Assembly (NCBI RefSeq): GCF_018122735.1
Contig: NZ_JAGRRD010000001.1
Location: 2,187,262-2,251,261, forward strand
Direction of reading: 5' to 3'
DNA from: Azoarcus sp. L1K30
GTDB taxonomy: Bacteria; Pseudomonadota; Gammaproteobacteria; Burkholderiales; Rhodocyclaceae
Length of the DNA: 64,000 nt
The notes under the pieces were generated by a model, which was given only the letters and a program-made list of their open reading frames with translations, was not told the DNA's origin and ran no database searches. Both the position numbers and the translations under genes were made by a program. Below are positions 1 to 10,699 of the stretch, piece after piece (position 1 is the stretch's first letter; each line of letters opens with the position of its first letter).

Positions 1-285
1 AAGGGCGTCGCCACTGCACTAGGCGTACTGGCAGGCATCGACTGGCGGCTCGCCCTGGCCTCGCTGTGTGCCTGGTTCGTGGTCGCGCTCGTCAGCCGCT
101 ACTCCTCGGCCGCCTCGCTGGCGTCCGCCGCCCTGTCTCCGATCGTCGGCTATGTACTCTTCGGCGCGGACCCGGTCATCGCGGTGCTCCTTGCCATGAG
201 CGCGGTCCTGATCTGGCGACACACAGGCAACATTCAACGTCTGCTGGCCGGCACCGAGGGCAAGCTTGGCGGCAAGAAGGGCTGA
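1..285 (+). CDS. plsY: Glycerol-3-phosphate acyltransferase PlsY, C-terminal part
   Basis: The frame is open from base 1 and stops at 283-285, so only about the last 94 residues are present. PlsY is the inner-membrane enzyme that moves an acyl group from acyl-phosphate to glycerol-3-phosphate in phospholipid synthesis. Visible family signatures are the opening KGVAT glycine-loop segment, two hydrophobic membrane stretches, and the C-terminal HTGNIQRLLAGTE motif followed by a lysine-rich tail. It lies tail to tail with tsaD, a pairing common in proteobacteria. The start and N-terminal membrane segments lie outside the window. Confidence 0.93.
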   Translation, partial: KGVATALGVLAGIDWRLALASLCAWFVVALVSRYSSAASLASAALSPIVGYVLFGADPVIAVLLAMSAVLIWRHTGNIQRLLAGTEGKLGGKKG

Positions 286-303
286 TCGCCGCTCAACGCC
301 CGA

Positions 304-1332
304 TCATTCACCGCCGGGCGAGCACAACTCCGCGAGCGGCCATCGCGGCCGGATGCGAATACCCGGCACCGTCTGCGGCCGGGCGCCACCGGCAAGACGC
401 AAGGCGCCGGCAAAGGCGATCATTGCCCCGTTGTCGGTACACAGCGAAGGCTCGGGGTAGTACACCCGCGCACCGCGGCGTCGGGTGGCGCTATTCAAGC
501 CGCTTCTGAGTTGCGCGTTGGCCCCCACGCCCCCCGCCACGACGAGCGATTTGAGCCCGGTCTGCTTGAGCGCAGCAAGCGCCTTTGCCGTCAACACTTC
601 GACCACCGCGAGCTGAAAATCCGCAGCGAGGTCGGCGGCCCGATCGGGTTGCCAGCCAGGACCCGACACCACATTCAGCACCGCTGTCTTCAGTCCGCTG
701 AAGCTGAAGTCGAGATCGCCCGAATGCAGCATGGGCCGCGGCAACCTGAAGCGTCCCGTCACCCCCTTTTCAGCCAGCGCCGCGAGCTGTGGCCCGCCCG
801 GATAGCCCAGACCAATCAATTTCGCGGTCTTGTCAAACGCCTCCCCGGCCGCATCGTCAAGCGACTCACCCAGCAGTTCATATTCACCCACGCCGGTCAC
901 TGCCATGAGCTGCGTATGGCCGCCCGACACCAGCAGCGCCACGAACGGAAAAGACGGCGGGTCTGCCGCCAGAAGCGGCGACAGCAGGTGCCCCTCCAGA
1001 TGGTGAATGGGCAGAGCGGGAATGCCGGCGGCCATGGCCATGGCCTCTGCCACGCTGGCCCCGACAAGCAATGCACCGGCAAGCCCCGGACCGGCCGTGT
1101 AGGCAATGGCATCGATGGCCCCGATCGCCAGCCCGGCGTCGCGCAGCGCCTGACGCACCAGAAGTGGCAACCGCCGTATGTGATCGCGCGATGCCAGCTC
1201 GGGCACTACTCCGCCGTACACTGCATGCAGATCGATCTGTGAATGCAGGGTCTGCGACAGCAGGCCCGCCTCGGTGTCATACACCGCGACCCCCGTTTCG
1301 TCGCACGATGTCTCGATGCCCAGTACCTTCAT
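304..1332 (-). CDS. tsaD: tRNA N6-adenosine threonylcarbamoyltransferase TsaD
   Basis: TsaD transfers the threonylcarbamoyl group from TC-AMP to A37 of ANN-decoding tRNAs, working with TsaB and TsaE in the cytoplasm. The 342-residue product starts [14 protein letters not shown], the usual ASKHA phosphate-binding start. It carries the HHLEGH metal-binding motif at residues 110-115 (H111 and H115 are the ligands by family knowledge). The later segments VSGGHTQL and VVAGGVGAN are also typical. An in-frame ATG five codons upstream exists, but MKVLG is the family start. The gene is divergent from rpsU across a 137-bp region and convergent with plsY. Confidence 0.97.
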   Translation of the reverse strand: MKVLGIETSCDETGVAVYDTEAGLLSQTLHSQIDLHAVYGGVVPELASRDHIRRLPLLVRQALRDAGLAIGAIDAIAYTAGPGLAGALLVGASVAEAMAMAAGIPALPIHHLEGHLLSPLLAADPPSFPFVALLVSGGHTQLMAVTGVGEYELLGESLDDAAGEAFDKTAKLIGLGYPGGPQLAALAEKGVTGRFRLPRPMLHSGDLDFSFSGLKTAVLNVVSGPGWQPDRAADLAADFQLAVVEVLTAKALAALKQTGLKSLVVAGGVGANAQLRSGLNSATRRRGARVYYPEPSLCTDNGAMIAFAGALRLAGGARPQTVPGIRIRPRWPLAELCSPGGE

Positions 1333-1400
1333 GCCCTGCTTCCACAATGTTCAAGCACACCATTTTACCCGCCCGGCAGCACATATTCACACGGACAAGC

Positions 1401-1429
1401 TTGCCTTGGAGCAACATACCCGCTATATT
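1401..1429 (+). promoter_or_regulatory. Candidate sigma-70 promoter of rpsU
   Basis: TTGCCT at 1401-1406 and TATATT at 1424-1429 are separated by exactly 17 bases and lie about 40 bases before the rpsU start. They match the TTGACA and TATAAT consensus at four and five positions. This is one of the clearest promoter-like arrangements in the window and fits the known strong promoter ahead of rpsU in the macromolecular-synthesis operon. No transcription data support it. Confidence 0.6.
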
Positions 1430-1469
1430 CACGGTCTTTCTGCCCTCCAGACACTCAAGGAAGTAAGCA

Positions 1470-1682
1470 ATGCCGGGTATCCGCGTCAAGGAAAACGAGC
1501 CGTTTGAAGTCGCCATTCGTCGCTTCAAGCGCACGATCGAGAAGACCGGTGTGCTGACTGAGCTGCGCTCGCGTGAGTTTTACGAAAAGCCCACTGCCGA
1601 GCGCAAGCGCAAGCTGGCCGCCGCGGTGAAGCGCAATCACAAGCGCCTTCGCAGCCAAACGCTGCCGCCGAAGCTTTACTGA
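1470..1682 (+). CDS. rpsU: 30S ribosomal protein S21
   Basis: A 70-residue, very basic protein starting [20 protein letters not shown], the standard S21 start, and ending with the basic tail found in proteobacterial S21. S21 helps the 30S subunit initiate on mRNA near the anti-Shine-Dalgarno region. An AAGGAAG ribosome-binding site precedes the ATG. It is the first gene of the rpsU-dnaG-rpoD cluster and is separated from dnaG by a strong hairpin, so it can be made in excess of the other two. Confidence 0.98.
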   Translation: MPGIRVKENEPFEVAIRRFKRTIEKTGVLTELRSREFYEKPTAERKRKLAAAVKRNHKRLRSQTLPPKLY

Positions 1683-1709
1683 TCCCGCACCGGTTCACCC
1701 GGTCGCCTG

Positions 1710-1757
1710 CACGCCGGGCGAAGATCGTCAAGATCTTCGCCCGGCGTGATATTTTTT
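1710..1757 (+). terminator. Intrinsic terminator/attenuator between rpsU and dnaG
   Basis: A perfect 17-bp stem (arms 1710-1726 and 1732-1748) with the 5-base loop GTCAA is followed by six T residues at 1752-1757. It lies between the rpsU stop and the dnaG start, ending 16 bases before the dnaG ATG. In E. coli an internal terminator at this place lowers dnaG expression relative to rpsU. The same role is inferred here. Confidence 0.9.
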
Positions 1758-1764
1758 CTGTTCG

Positions 1765-3576
1765 ATGATTCCTCAGTCTTTCGTTCAGGATCTGCTCGCC
1801 CGCGTCGACATCGTCGATGTCATCGAGCGCTATCTTCCGCTGAAGAAAAGCGGAGCGAATTACTTCGCCTGCTGCCCGTTTCACGGCGAGAAGTCGGCTT
1901 CGTTCTCGGTCAGCCCAAGTAAGCAGTTTTACCACTGCTTCGGCTGCGGCGTGCACGGCAGCGCCATCGGCTTCCTGATGGAATACAGCGGACTGGGCTT
2001 TGTCGACGCGGTCAAGGAACTCGCCAACCAGGCCGGACTCCAGGTTCCGGATGACGGCAAGCCCGGCACCGGCGCCCATGAGGATGCCACATCGAAACTG
2101 GCCGATGCCATGGCCGACTCCAGCCGCTTCTACCGCGAGCAGCTCAAGCATTCGAAGGAAGCCATCGACTACCTGAAGCGCCGCGGCCTTTCCGGCGAAA
2201 TCGCGGCCCGTTTCGGCATCGGCTTCGCGCCGGAAGAATGGCAGTCGCTTCAGCGCGTGTTTCCGGACTACCAGAGCAAGCACCTCGCCGACGCCGGCCT
2301 CGTCATCGACAACGATCAGGGCAAGCGTTACGACCGCTTTCGCCACCGGATCATGTTTCCGATCCACGACCGGCGCGGACGGATCATCGGCTTCGGGGGC
2401 CGCGTACTCGACAGCGGTGAGCCCAAGTATCTGAACTCGCCGGAAACCCCCCTGTTCGAGAAGGGGCGCGAACTCTACGGACTCTTCCTCGCCCAGAAGG
2501 CCATTCGCGACGCCGGTTTCGCACTGGTCGTCGAAGGTTACATGGACGTCGTAGCCCTCGCGCAGTTCGGCGTCGACAACGCGGTAGCGACGCTCGGAAC
2601 CGCCACCACGCCGCACCACATCAACACCCTGCTGCGTCACACGAGCCGCATCGTCTTTTGCTTCGACGGCGACGCTGCCGGCCGTCGCGCCGCCTGGCGC
2701 GCGCTGGAGAACGCGCTTGAAGCGCTGCGTGACGACACCACACTCGCCTTCCTGTTTCTGCCCGCCGAACACGACCCGGACTCATTCGTGCGCGAACATG
2801 GCGCCGATACCTTCCGCAAGGCGGCCGCTGCCGCCACGCCCCTGGCGAGCGTCCTGCTGCAGGAACTCAAGGAACGCTGCGAACTCGACACCGCCGAAGG
2901 CCGCGCGCGCCTGATCCATGAATCGCGCCCGCTGGTAACCCGCATTGGCGCCCCCATGCTGCGACTGCAAGTCATCAAGGCGCTGGCAGAGGCCAGCGAG
3001 ATGACCCAGGCCGAGGTCGAACAGGCCTTCGGCATCAAGCCCGCGACAAGACCGAAGCAAGACGGTCCGATGCCAGACTTCAGGCGTAGCCCGCGACCAG
3101 CACAGCCAGCACGCCCGCAAGGGAGACGCAAGCCCCCGTCAGCCATTGGCACTCTGCTGCGCCTCATCCTGCAGCACCCGGCCTGGGCCGCGCGCCTGCC
3201 GATCGATCTCGTACCCGACGACAGCGCAGAAGGACGCGCGATGATCGCCATCATCGACCTCGTCAGCCTGGGAGAACCAATCCCCGCCGGCGGACTGGGT
3301 GCATTGATCGAACGCTTCCGCGACACCCCGCATGGCGAAACCCTTGCCAGGCTCGGCACGGAGCAGGACGAGAGTGAATTTGAAGACGCGGTGATCGAGA
3401 CGCTCTTCGACGACACACTGCGCAAATTGCACGCCTACGCGATTGATCGTGAGATCGCCGCACTGCTGGAACACTCGAGAGACGGCTCGCTCTCGTCAGG
3501 CGAACGACATCGCCTGACAGAACTTCTGCTCGAAAAGCGGAACCTTGCCAGCGCGGGCAAACTCTCAGATCTATAG
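1765..3576 (+). CDS. dnaG: DNA primase DnaG
   Basis: DnaG makes RNA primers at the replication fork with DnaB helicase. The 603-residue protein has an N-terminal CHC2 zinc finger (C37, H40, C58, C61), a central TOPRIM catalytic core (VVEGYMD and CFDGDAAGRRA metal and acidic motifs) and a C-terminal helicase-binding region of about 150 residues after a proline- and arginine-rich linker near residues 430-455. The ATG lies just after a terminator T-run (upstream TTTTTTCTGTTCG) with no Shine-Dalgarno sequence, which suggests low translation. Length is normal for the family. rpoD follows 48 bases downstream. Confidence 0.98.
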   Translation: MIPQSFVQDLLARVDIVDVIERYLPLKKSGANYFACCPFHGEKSASFSVSPSKQFYHCFGCGVHGSAIGFLMEYSGLGFVDAVKELANQAGLQVPDDGKPGTGAHEDATSKLADAMADSSRFYREQLKHSKEAIDYLKRRGLSGEIAARFGIGFAPEEWQSLQRVFPDYQSKHLADAGLVIDNDQGKRYDRFRHRIMFPIHDRRGRIIGFGGRVLDSGEPKYLNSPETPLFEKGRELYGLFLAQKAIRDAGFALVVEGYMDVVALAQFGVDNAVATLGTATTPHHINTLLRHTSRIVFCFDGDAAGRRAAWRALENALEALRDDTTLAFLFLPAEHDPDSFVREHGADTFRKAAAAATPLASVLLQELKERCELDTAEGRARLIHESRPLVTRIGAPMLRLQVIKALAEASEMTQAEVEQAFGIKPATRPKQDGPMPDFRRSPRPAQPARPQGRRKPPSAIGTLLRLILQHPAWAARLPIDLVPDDSAEGRAMIAIIDLVSLGEPIPAGGLGALIERFRDTPHGETLARLGTEQDESEFEDAVIETLFDDTLRKLHAYAIDREIAALLEHSRDGSLSSGERHRLTELLLEKRNLASAGKLSDL

Positions 3577-3624
3577 TACAATTCTCGGTTTACCCATTTA
3601 TTTCGCCCTGATTCGAGGAGTGCC

Positions 3625-5628
<2,004 letters not shown>

Positions 5629-5638
5629 CCCGCACCCA

Positions 5639-5660
5639 CCCGTCAGGACGACCTGACGGG
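5639..5660 (+). other. Short hairpin between rpoD and the tRNA
   Basis: A perfect 9-bp stem (5639-5647 with 5652-5660) closed by the tetraloop ACGA, starting 11 bases after the rpoD stop and ending 4 bases before the tRNA. It has no T-run, so it is unlikely to terminate transcription alone. It could be a 3' mRNA stabiliser or an RNase landing site for tRNA release. The structure is direct observation and the role is inference. Confidence 0.6.
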
Positions 5661-5664
5661 CCAA

Positions 5665-5743
<79 letters not shown>

Positions 5744-5752
5744 GTATGTTCA

Positions 5753-5790
5753 AGCCCTTGCACCAGGCCTCCCTGGTGCAAGGGCTATTT
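5753..5790 (+). terminator. Terminator hairpin after the rpoD-tRNA unit
   Basis: A perfect 15-bp stem (5753-5767 with 5772-5786) around the 4-base loop CCTC, followed by ATTTG. The long GC-rich stem right after the tRNA and before the convergent GGDEF-EAL gene suggests an intrinsic terminator. The T-run is short, so efficiency is uncertain. Confidence 0.7.
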
Positions 5791-5857
5791 GCATTGAAGC
5801 GGGCAATAATCAGCGGTGCGAGCGGTACCGACGTTCGCCTGTCGCCTCCACACTCCC

Positions 5858-8800
5858 CTACGACAGCGCCAGCTGTTCCGGGCCGAGCGGATAGCCGATC
5901 AGATAGCCCTGCAACTCGTCGCAGCCAAGGTCAATGAGCCGGCTCCGCTGAGATTCCATCTCGACACCCTCTGCAATGACGCGCATTTCCAGGCTGTGCG
6001 CTACCGCAATGATTGCCGACACGATGGAAATCGCGCTTTCCGACTGCAGCAAGGCGCGCACGAAGCTCTGATCGATCTTCAGTGAATCGATCTTGAAATA
6101 CTGCAGATAGGAAAAACTGGAGTAGCCCGTCCCGAAGTCATCGAGTGCGATCGTAATACCCAGAGCCTTCAGCCGCAGAAGCACCTCTTCGGCCTGGTCG
6201 ACCTTTCCCATCAGCATGCTCTCGGTGATTTCGAGCTCCAGCAACTCGGGCGGCAGTCCCGTCTCCATGAGTACCGCAGCGACACGCTCGGGCAGATTGC
6301 CGCCGCGGAACTGCCGCACCGAAACGTTGACCGCAACCCGCACCGGTGAGCCGGCCGCCCGCCACGCGACCGCCTGTTCGCACGCGGTGCGCAAGACCCA
6401 TTCGCCGATGGGTTCGATCAGGCCAAGCTCTTCAGCAACCGGAATGAATCGGGCGGGCGAGATCGCACCCAGCGTTGGATGCTCCCAGCGCAGCAGCGCC
6501 TCGACGGCGGTGCAGCGCCCATCCTGGGCACGCACCTGGGGCTGATAGACAACGCGCATTTCATTGTGATCGAGGGCATGACGCAGGCTTTGCTCGAACA
6601 TCACCCTGTCGTGCACCTGCTCGTTCATTTCCGCGGTGAAGAAGCGAATCGCGTTACGGCCGGACTCCTTGGCCTGGTACAGCGCGATATCAGCGTGCTT
6701 GAGCAATGTTTCTTCGTCTTCTCCGTCCTGCGGATAGAGGCTGACACCAATGCTTGTGGTGAGGACGAAGGGCCTACCGTCGATCTCGGCCGGCGTCGAC
6801 AGCACAGTCTGGAGACGGTCGAGTACGGCGTAGGCCTGCTCCTCGTTGTCCAGGTCGGGAAGCAGCACCACGAACTCGTCCCCACCTTGCCGTGCCGCAG
6901 TATCGCCGTCGCGAAGAACGTGCTTGAAGCGTTTGGCCAATTCGCACAGCAGTCGATCACCAGTGCGATGCCCAAGATCGTCATTCACGCGCTTGAAGTG
7001 GTCCAGATCCAGCACGGCCACCCCCAGTGTTGCCTTGCGCCGCCGGGCGGCAATCATTGCCTGCGACAGGCGGTCATCGAGCAGGGTGCGATTGGGCAGA
7101 CCGGTAAGCGCATCGAAATGAGCCTGATGTTCCAGTTGCTGAACATGGAGCCTGCGCTCGGTTACGTCCCGGATGACGAGCACCACGCAAGAATCCATGC
7201 CGTCCGGTACATGCTCGACCCGCCACTCGGACCACATCACGGACCCGTCGCTCCGACTGCCCTCGAACTCGAAAACTGCATCACGCCCGGCCTCCAGCGC
7301 CGCCTGGAATGCCTCGACATCTTCACGCTCCAGTACGCTGAAGGCATCGGTTCCACGCCCGATGATCTCTGCGTGCGCCTTGTCCAGAATGCTCGAGGCC
7401 GCCGCATTTGCGTCGCGAACCAGATGGCGCCCGTTCTCGGCATGAAGAATGAGCACGCCGTCCCGACTGGCCTCGATGACCCGCTGACGCAGGGTAAGTG
7501 CCTTTTCCGCCATCTGCCGGGCAGCCTCCGCGCGCAGGTTCATCAACCCGTAGCCCAGATCCTCTGCCAACTCCTCGAGCAGCTTGACGCCCGCTTGATC
7601 CAGATCCGCAGCTTGCCCGGCCCAGATCGACAGGACCCCGAGCGACGTTCCCCCGCTCACGAGTGGAAATGCAATCATGGACGCGCACCCCGACTCAAAT
7701 GCCGCCCGCCGCAGCGCAGGCTCGGCGAGCTCGTTCGATCTGAGATGAATATGGCGTCCCGAATCGAGCACCATGAGAACTGCCGTCGACCACCGCACCC
7801 CATCCTGTTCCAGCGCGGCGAGCAGCCGATTGGCGTCACCATCGGCAGCCGCCCGCCTGAGCGTTCCGTCGACATCGACGACATCTATGGTCGCCAACCG
7901 GTACCCCCCTGTATGCACCAGAATGCGGCAGATCGCAGTCACCAGTTCGCGTTCGGTTGACGAGTGGACAAGTGCCTCGTTGCCACGGCTCAAGGTTCGC
8001 AACGTGCGCTGCAGGCGCAGCATGGGTCGCATGACCATGCGCCGGATGGCCATGTTCAGTCCCACCGTGAGTAGCACTGCCATGACCACCAGCCACATCG
8101 TAATTTCGGCTCTAACCCGTGCAGCGCCGCGACCGAATTCGTCCACGTAGCCGCTGGCGCCGATCAACCAGCCGAGCGATTCGCTCAGCTCGAACGCGGC
8201 CAGTTTGCTGCGCGGAGCCGTTTCGTTGCGAGCCTCGTTCTGCCACGCATAGGCCAGCACCCCGCGCCCTTGCTGCAGCATCCGACTGGCAATATCGCGC
8301 CCGATATCATTCGGTTGCACCAGCGCCGTATCGCCTTGCTGAGTCGGATGAACGATGAAATTGCCGCGGTTGCGGCCATTGCTTGCATCGACCACAAAGA
8401 AATAGCCGGTATCGCCGATCACGAACTGTCTGAGCCGCTCTCGCAGCGTCTGCAAGGCCCGCGTCAAGTCGATTCCAACGACCATGGCACCGACCACGCG
8501 CCCACGACGATCGCGTGCCGGCAATACCTCAAGCAGAAAGGGCCGTTCGTCGATGGATACCAATCCTTGCCAGCGCATGCCCGCAGCGATCCTCTCCATC
8601 GATGCCCGCTCTAGCTGCAATATCGGCGCCTGCGCATCGTCGCCCCAGCGTGTCGACGAAATCACCTTGAAGCCGTCGCCCTGCGGCACCAATATCGCTG
8701 CAAGCGTGCCTTGGAGATCCTCGCCGAATCTCGACAGATCGCCAAGCCGAGCGCTGACCGGTACGCCATCGATGAGAAAATCAGCGCCGCCACGGTCATT

Positions 8801-9064
8801 CGCAGCGGAATAACTGCCGTGGAAACGCAAGGCCATCGAATCCGCGAGCCGCGACAGGCCGTCGGCAATCGAGGCGTACTGCGTTTCCACAAGATCGTGT
8901 GCAAGGCGGCTCAGCGCAACGAGCTCTCCTTCCGCCTCCTCGCGCGCCTGTCGCTCCAGATAGGCATCGCCTAGCACCAGAACCGGAAGCATGACGATGC
9001 CGACAATCGCCATCACGATTGCAAGAAGCCTGCCCGCGAGCTCGCCCCGAAATACGCGGATCAC
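5858..9064 (-). CDS. Membrane GGDEF-EAL protein with GAF and PAS domains (c-di-GMP turnover)
   Basis: A 1068-residue sensor protein predicted to make and/or break cyclic di-GMP. In order it shows a membrane segment at about 11-31, a large periplasmic Cache-like region, a second membrane segment at about 320-340, a HAMP-like linker, a GAF-like domain at about 367-520, a PAS domain at about 537-670, a GGDEF domain and a C-terminal EAL domain. The GGDEF motif is intact at 727-731, and the inhibitory RxxD site (RDGD, 718-721) sits five residues before it. The EAL motif is intact at 855-857 within EALLRW, with DDFGTGYSS further on. Both activities are therefore possible. The start is GTG, preceded by GGAGGG. 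It is divergent from thiL. The signal sensed is unknown. Confidence 0.93.
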   Translation of the reverse strand: MIRVFRGELAGRLLAIVMAIVGIVMLPVLVLGDAYLERQAREEAEGELVALSRLAHDLVETQYASIADGLSRLADSMALRFHGSYSAANDRGGADFLIDGVPVSARLGDLSRFGEDLQGTLAAILVPQGDGFKVISSTRWGDDAQAPILQLERASMERIAAGMRWQGLVSIDERPFLLEVLPARDRRGRVVGAMVVGIDLTRALQTLRERLRQFVIGDTGYFFVVDASNGRNRGNFIVHPTQQGDTALVQPNDIGRDIASRMLQQGRGVLAYAWQNEARNETAPRSKLAAFELSESLGWLIGASGYVDEFGRGAARVRAEITMWLVVMAVLLTVGLNMAIRRMVMRPMLRLQRTLRTLSRGNEALVHSSTERELVTAICRILVHTGGYRLATIDVVDVDGTLRRAAADGDANRLLAALEQDGVRWSTAVLMVLDSGRHIHLRSNELAEPALRRAAFESGCASMIAFPLVSGGTSLGVLSIWAGQAADLDQAGVKLLEELAEDLGYGLMNLRAEAARQMAEKALTLRQRVIEASRDGVLILHAENGRHLVRDANAAASSILDKAHAEIIGRGTDAFSVLEREDVEAFQAALEAGRDAVFEFEGSRSDGSVMWSEWRVEHVPDGMDSCVVLVIRDVTERRLHVQQLEHQAHFDALTGLPNRTLLDDRLSQAMIAARRRKATLGVAVLDLDHFKRVNDDLGHRTGDRLLCELAKRFKHVLRDGDTAARQGGDEFVVLLPDLDNEEQAYAVLDRLQTVLSTPAEIDGRPFVLTTSIGVSLYPQDGEDEETLLKHADIALYQAKESGRNAIRFFTAEMNEQVHDRVMFEQSLRHALDHNEMRVVYQPQVRAQDGRCTAVEALLRWEHPTLGAISPARFIPVAEELGLIEPIGEWVLRTACEQAVAWRAAGSPVRVAVNVSVRQFRGGNLPERVAAVLMETGLPPELLELEITESMLMGKVDQAEEVLLRLKALGITIALDDFGTGYSSFSYLQYFKIDSLKIDQSFVRALLQSESAISIVSAIIAVAHSLEMRVIAEGVEMESQRSRLIDLGCDELQGYLIGYPLGPEQLALS

Positions 9065-9150
9065 CCGCCCTCCGTTTGCCTGTTTTCAGCGAGCATACTA
9101 CCCAATTTGGGGCGAGGACATCATCCAGATGGCAAAATGTGCGACCTATC

Positions 9151-9172
9151 TGACATTTGCCTGCAAATGTCA
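9151..9172. promoter_or_regulatory. Perfect 22-bp palindrome, candidate operator
   Basis: TGACATTTGC, a CT spacer and GCAAATGTCA form a perfect inverted repeat in the 189-bp gap between the divergent GGDEF-EAL gene and thiL. A related half-site, GCAAAATGT, lies at about 9132. No T-run follows. It does not match the CRP or FNR consensus. Binding by a dimeric regulator is an inference. Confidence 0.55.
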
Positions 9173-9253
9173 TTGGTCCGCATTCTCTGCCCTCGCGTAT
9201 TTTTGCGGTAAGCTCCAACGTCGTCCTGTCCCGCCCTGCCCGCCCCACGTATC

Positions 9254-10213
9254 ATGCCTTCAGAGTTCGAGCTGATTCGCCGCTACTTTTCGCGCGCCAC
9301 GTCGCATACGGATCTTGCCGGCGGTGACGATGCCGCCTTGATGCACACGCGCCCGGGAATGCAACTGGCGGTATCGACCGACCTGCTGGTGGCCGGAACC
9401 CATTTTTTCGGCGACACGGATCCGCACGGTCTGGGCTGGAAGACGCTGGCGGTCAATCTCTCGGATCTTGCCGCAATGGGAGCGGAGCCACGCTGGGCGT
9501 TTCTGGGCCTGACACTGCCCACTGTCGATGAAGGCTGGCTGTCGTCGTTCGCCGACGGTCTGTTTGCCTGCGCGTCGCGCTATGGCGTGGACATCGCCGG
9601 CGGAGACACCACCCGGGGGCCGCTTGCACTGAGCATCACCATCCTCGGCGAAGTTCCGACCGGGCTGGCGATCACCCGCTGCGGCGGCCGCGCCGGCGAC
9701 GATATCTGGATCTCGGGCCAGCCCGGTCGCGCAGCGCTAGGGCTTGCCAGCCTGCAAGGCAAGGTGAGCCTGAGCACGACCGCACAAGCCGAATGCGTTG
9801 GGGCGCTGCAACGCCCAGTGCCGCGAATCGAGCTGGGGCTTGAATTGCGCACGCTTGCAAGTGCCATGCTCGACGTTTCCGACGGCCTGCTCGGTGATCT
9901 GGGACATATCGTCGAGTGCTCGGGCTGCGGCGCCATCGTCGACGTCAGCCACCTGCCGCTGCAGCCCCTTCTCGACCTCGGCGTCAGCGAAGCCAGTGCG
10001 AGGCGGAGCGTACTTGCTGGCGGCGACGACTACGAACTGCTCTTCTGCGCCCCGCCCCGGCATCGCGCCGCGCTGCGGCAACTGGCGCAGGACAGCGGCG
10101 TGGCACTCACCCGCATCGGCGAGCTTCATGAACGCGATGCCGATCTCATGCTACGAGAGGCCGACGGCCGATTGCTGGCGCCACTGTTTTCCGGATATGA
10201 CCACTTTGCCTGA
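9254..10213 (+). CDS. thiL: Thiamine-monophosphate kinase ThiL
   Basis: ThiL phosphorylates thiamine monophosphate to thiamine diphosphate with ATP, the last step of cofactor synthesis. The 319-residue protein starts MPSEFELIRRYF and has the family's metal- and ATP-binding segments: AGGDDAAL near residue 23, STDLLVAGTHFF, VNLSDLAAMGA, DIAGGDTTRG, and the later LDVSDGLLGDL and AGGDDYELLF. No clear Shine-Dalgarno sequence precedes the ATG. The end overlaps pgpA by 17 bases, a common thiL-pgpA pairing. Confidence 0.97.
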   Translation: MPSEFELIRRYFSRATSHTDLAGGDDAALMHTRPGMQLAVSTDLLVAGTHFFGDTDPHGLGWKTLAVNLSDLAAMGAEPRWAFLGLTLPTVDEGWLSSFADGLFACASRYGVDIAGGDTTRGPLALSITILGEVPTGLAITRCGGRAGDDIWISGQPGRAALGLASLQGKVSLSTTAQAECVGALQRPVPRIELGLELRTLASAMLDVSDGLLGDLGHIVECSGCGAIVDVSHLPLQPLLDLGVSEASARRSVLAGGDDYELLFCAPPRHRAALRQLAQDSGVALTRIGELHERDADLMLREADGRLLAPLFSGYDHFA

Positions 10214-10697
10214 TCCACGCCCTACCGTTCGTCTGCTCATGAGCCATCCAGCGCACTTCATCTCGCTCGGATTCGGCGCCGGCCTGTCGCCCAAGGCCCC
10301 CGGGACGGCCGGCACCCTGCTCGCGTGGGTGCTCTATCCGCTGCTGCGTGCGCCGCTGTCCGAGCCCACCTTCCTGTTCCTGCTGTGCGCGCTGTTCATC
10401 GCCGGCATTCTTGCCGCCGAGCGTACCGGTCGCGCGCTTGGCGTGTCGGATCATGGCGCCATCGTCTGGGACGAGATGGTGGCAATGTGGCTGGTGCTTG
10501 CATTCACCCCCGCCACGCTGCTGTGGCAGGCCATTGCGGTCGCGTTGTTCAGGCTCTTCGACATCACCAAACCACCGCCGATCCGCTGGGCCGACAGCAA
10601 GATCAAGGGTGGCTTTGGCGTCATGCTCGACGATCTGCTGGCCGCCGGTTTCACGCTGCTTGTTCTGGCCGTGCTGGTCAGTCTGTTCGGTGCCTGA
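10197..10697 (+). CDS. pgpA: Phosphatidylglycerophosphatase A
   Basis: PgpA removes the phosphate from phosphatidylglycerol phosphate at the inner membrane to give phosphatidylglycerol. The 166-residue product has the family start region FISLGFGAGLSPKAPGTAGT, the acidic VWDEMVAMW segment, the FRLFDITKPPPI motif, and a final DD-containing loop and membrane segment. The start chosen (10197) overlaps thiL. A second ATG at 10239 (MSHPAHF) would also give an intact domain. pncC begins 2 bases after the stop. Confidence 0.95.
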   Translation: MTTLPDPRPTVRLLMSHPAHFISLGFGAGLSPKAPGTAGTLLAWVLYPLLRAPLSEPTFLFLLCALFIAGILAAERTGRALGVSDHGAIVWDEMVAMWLVLAFTPATLLWQAIAVALFRLFDITKPPPIRWADSKIKGGFGVMLDDLLAAGFTLLVLAVLVSLFGA

Positions 10698-10699
10698 CC

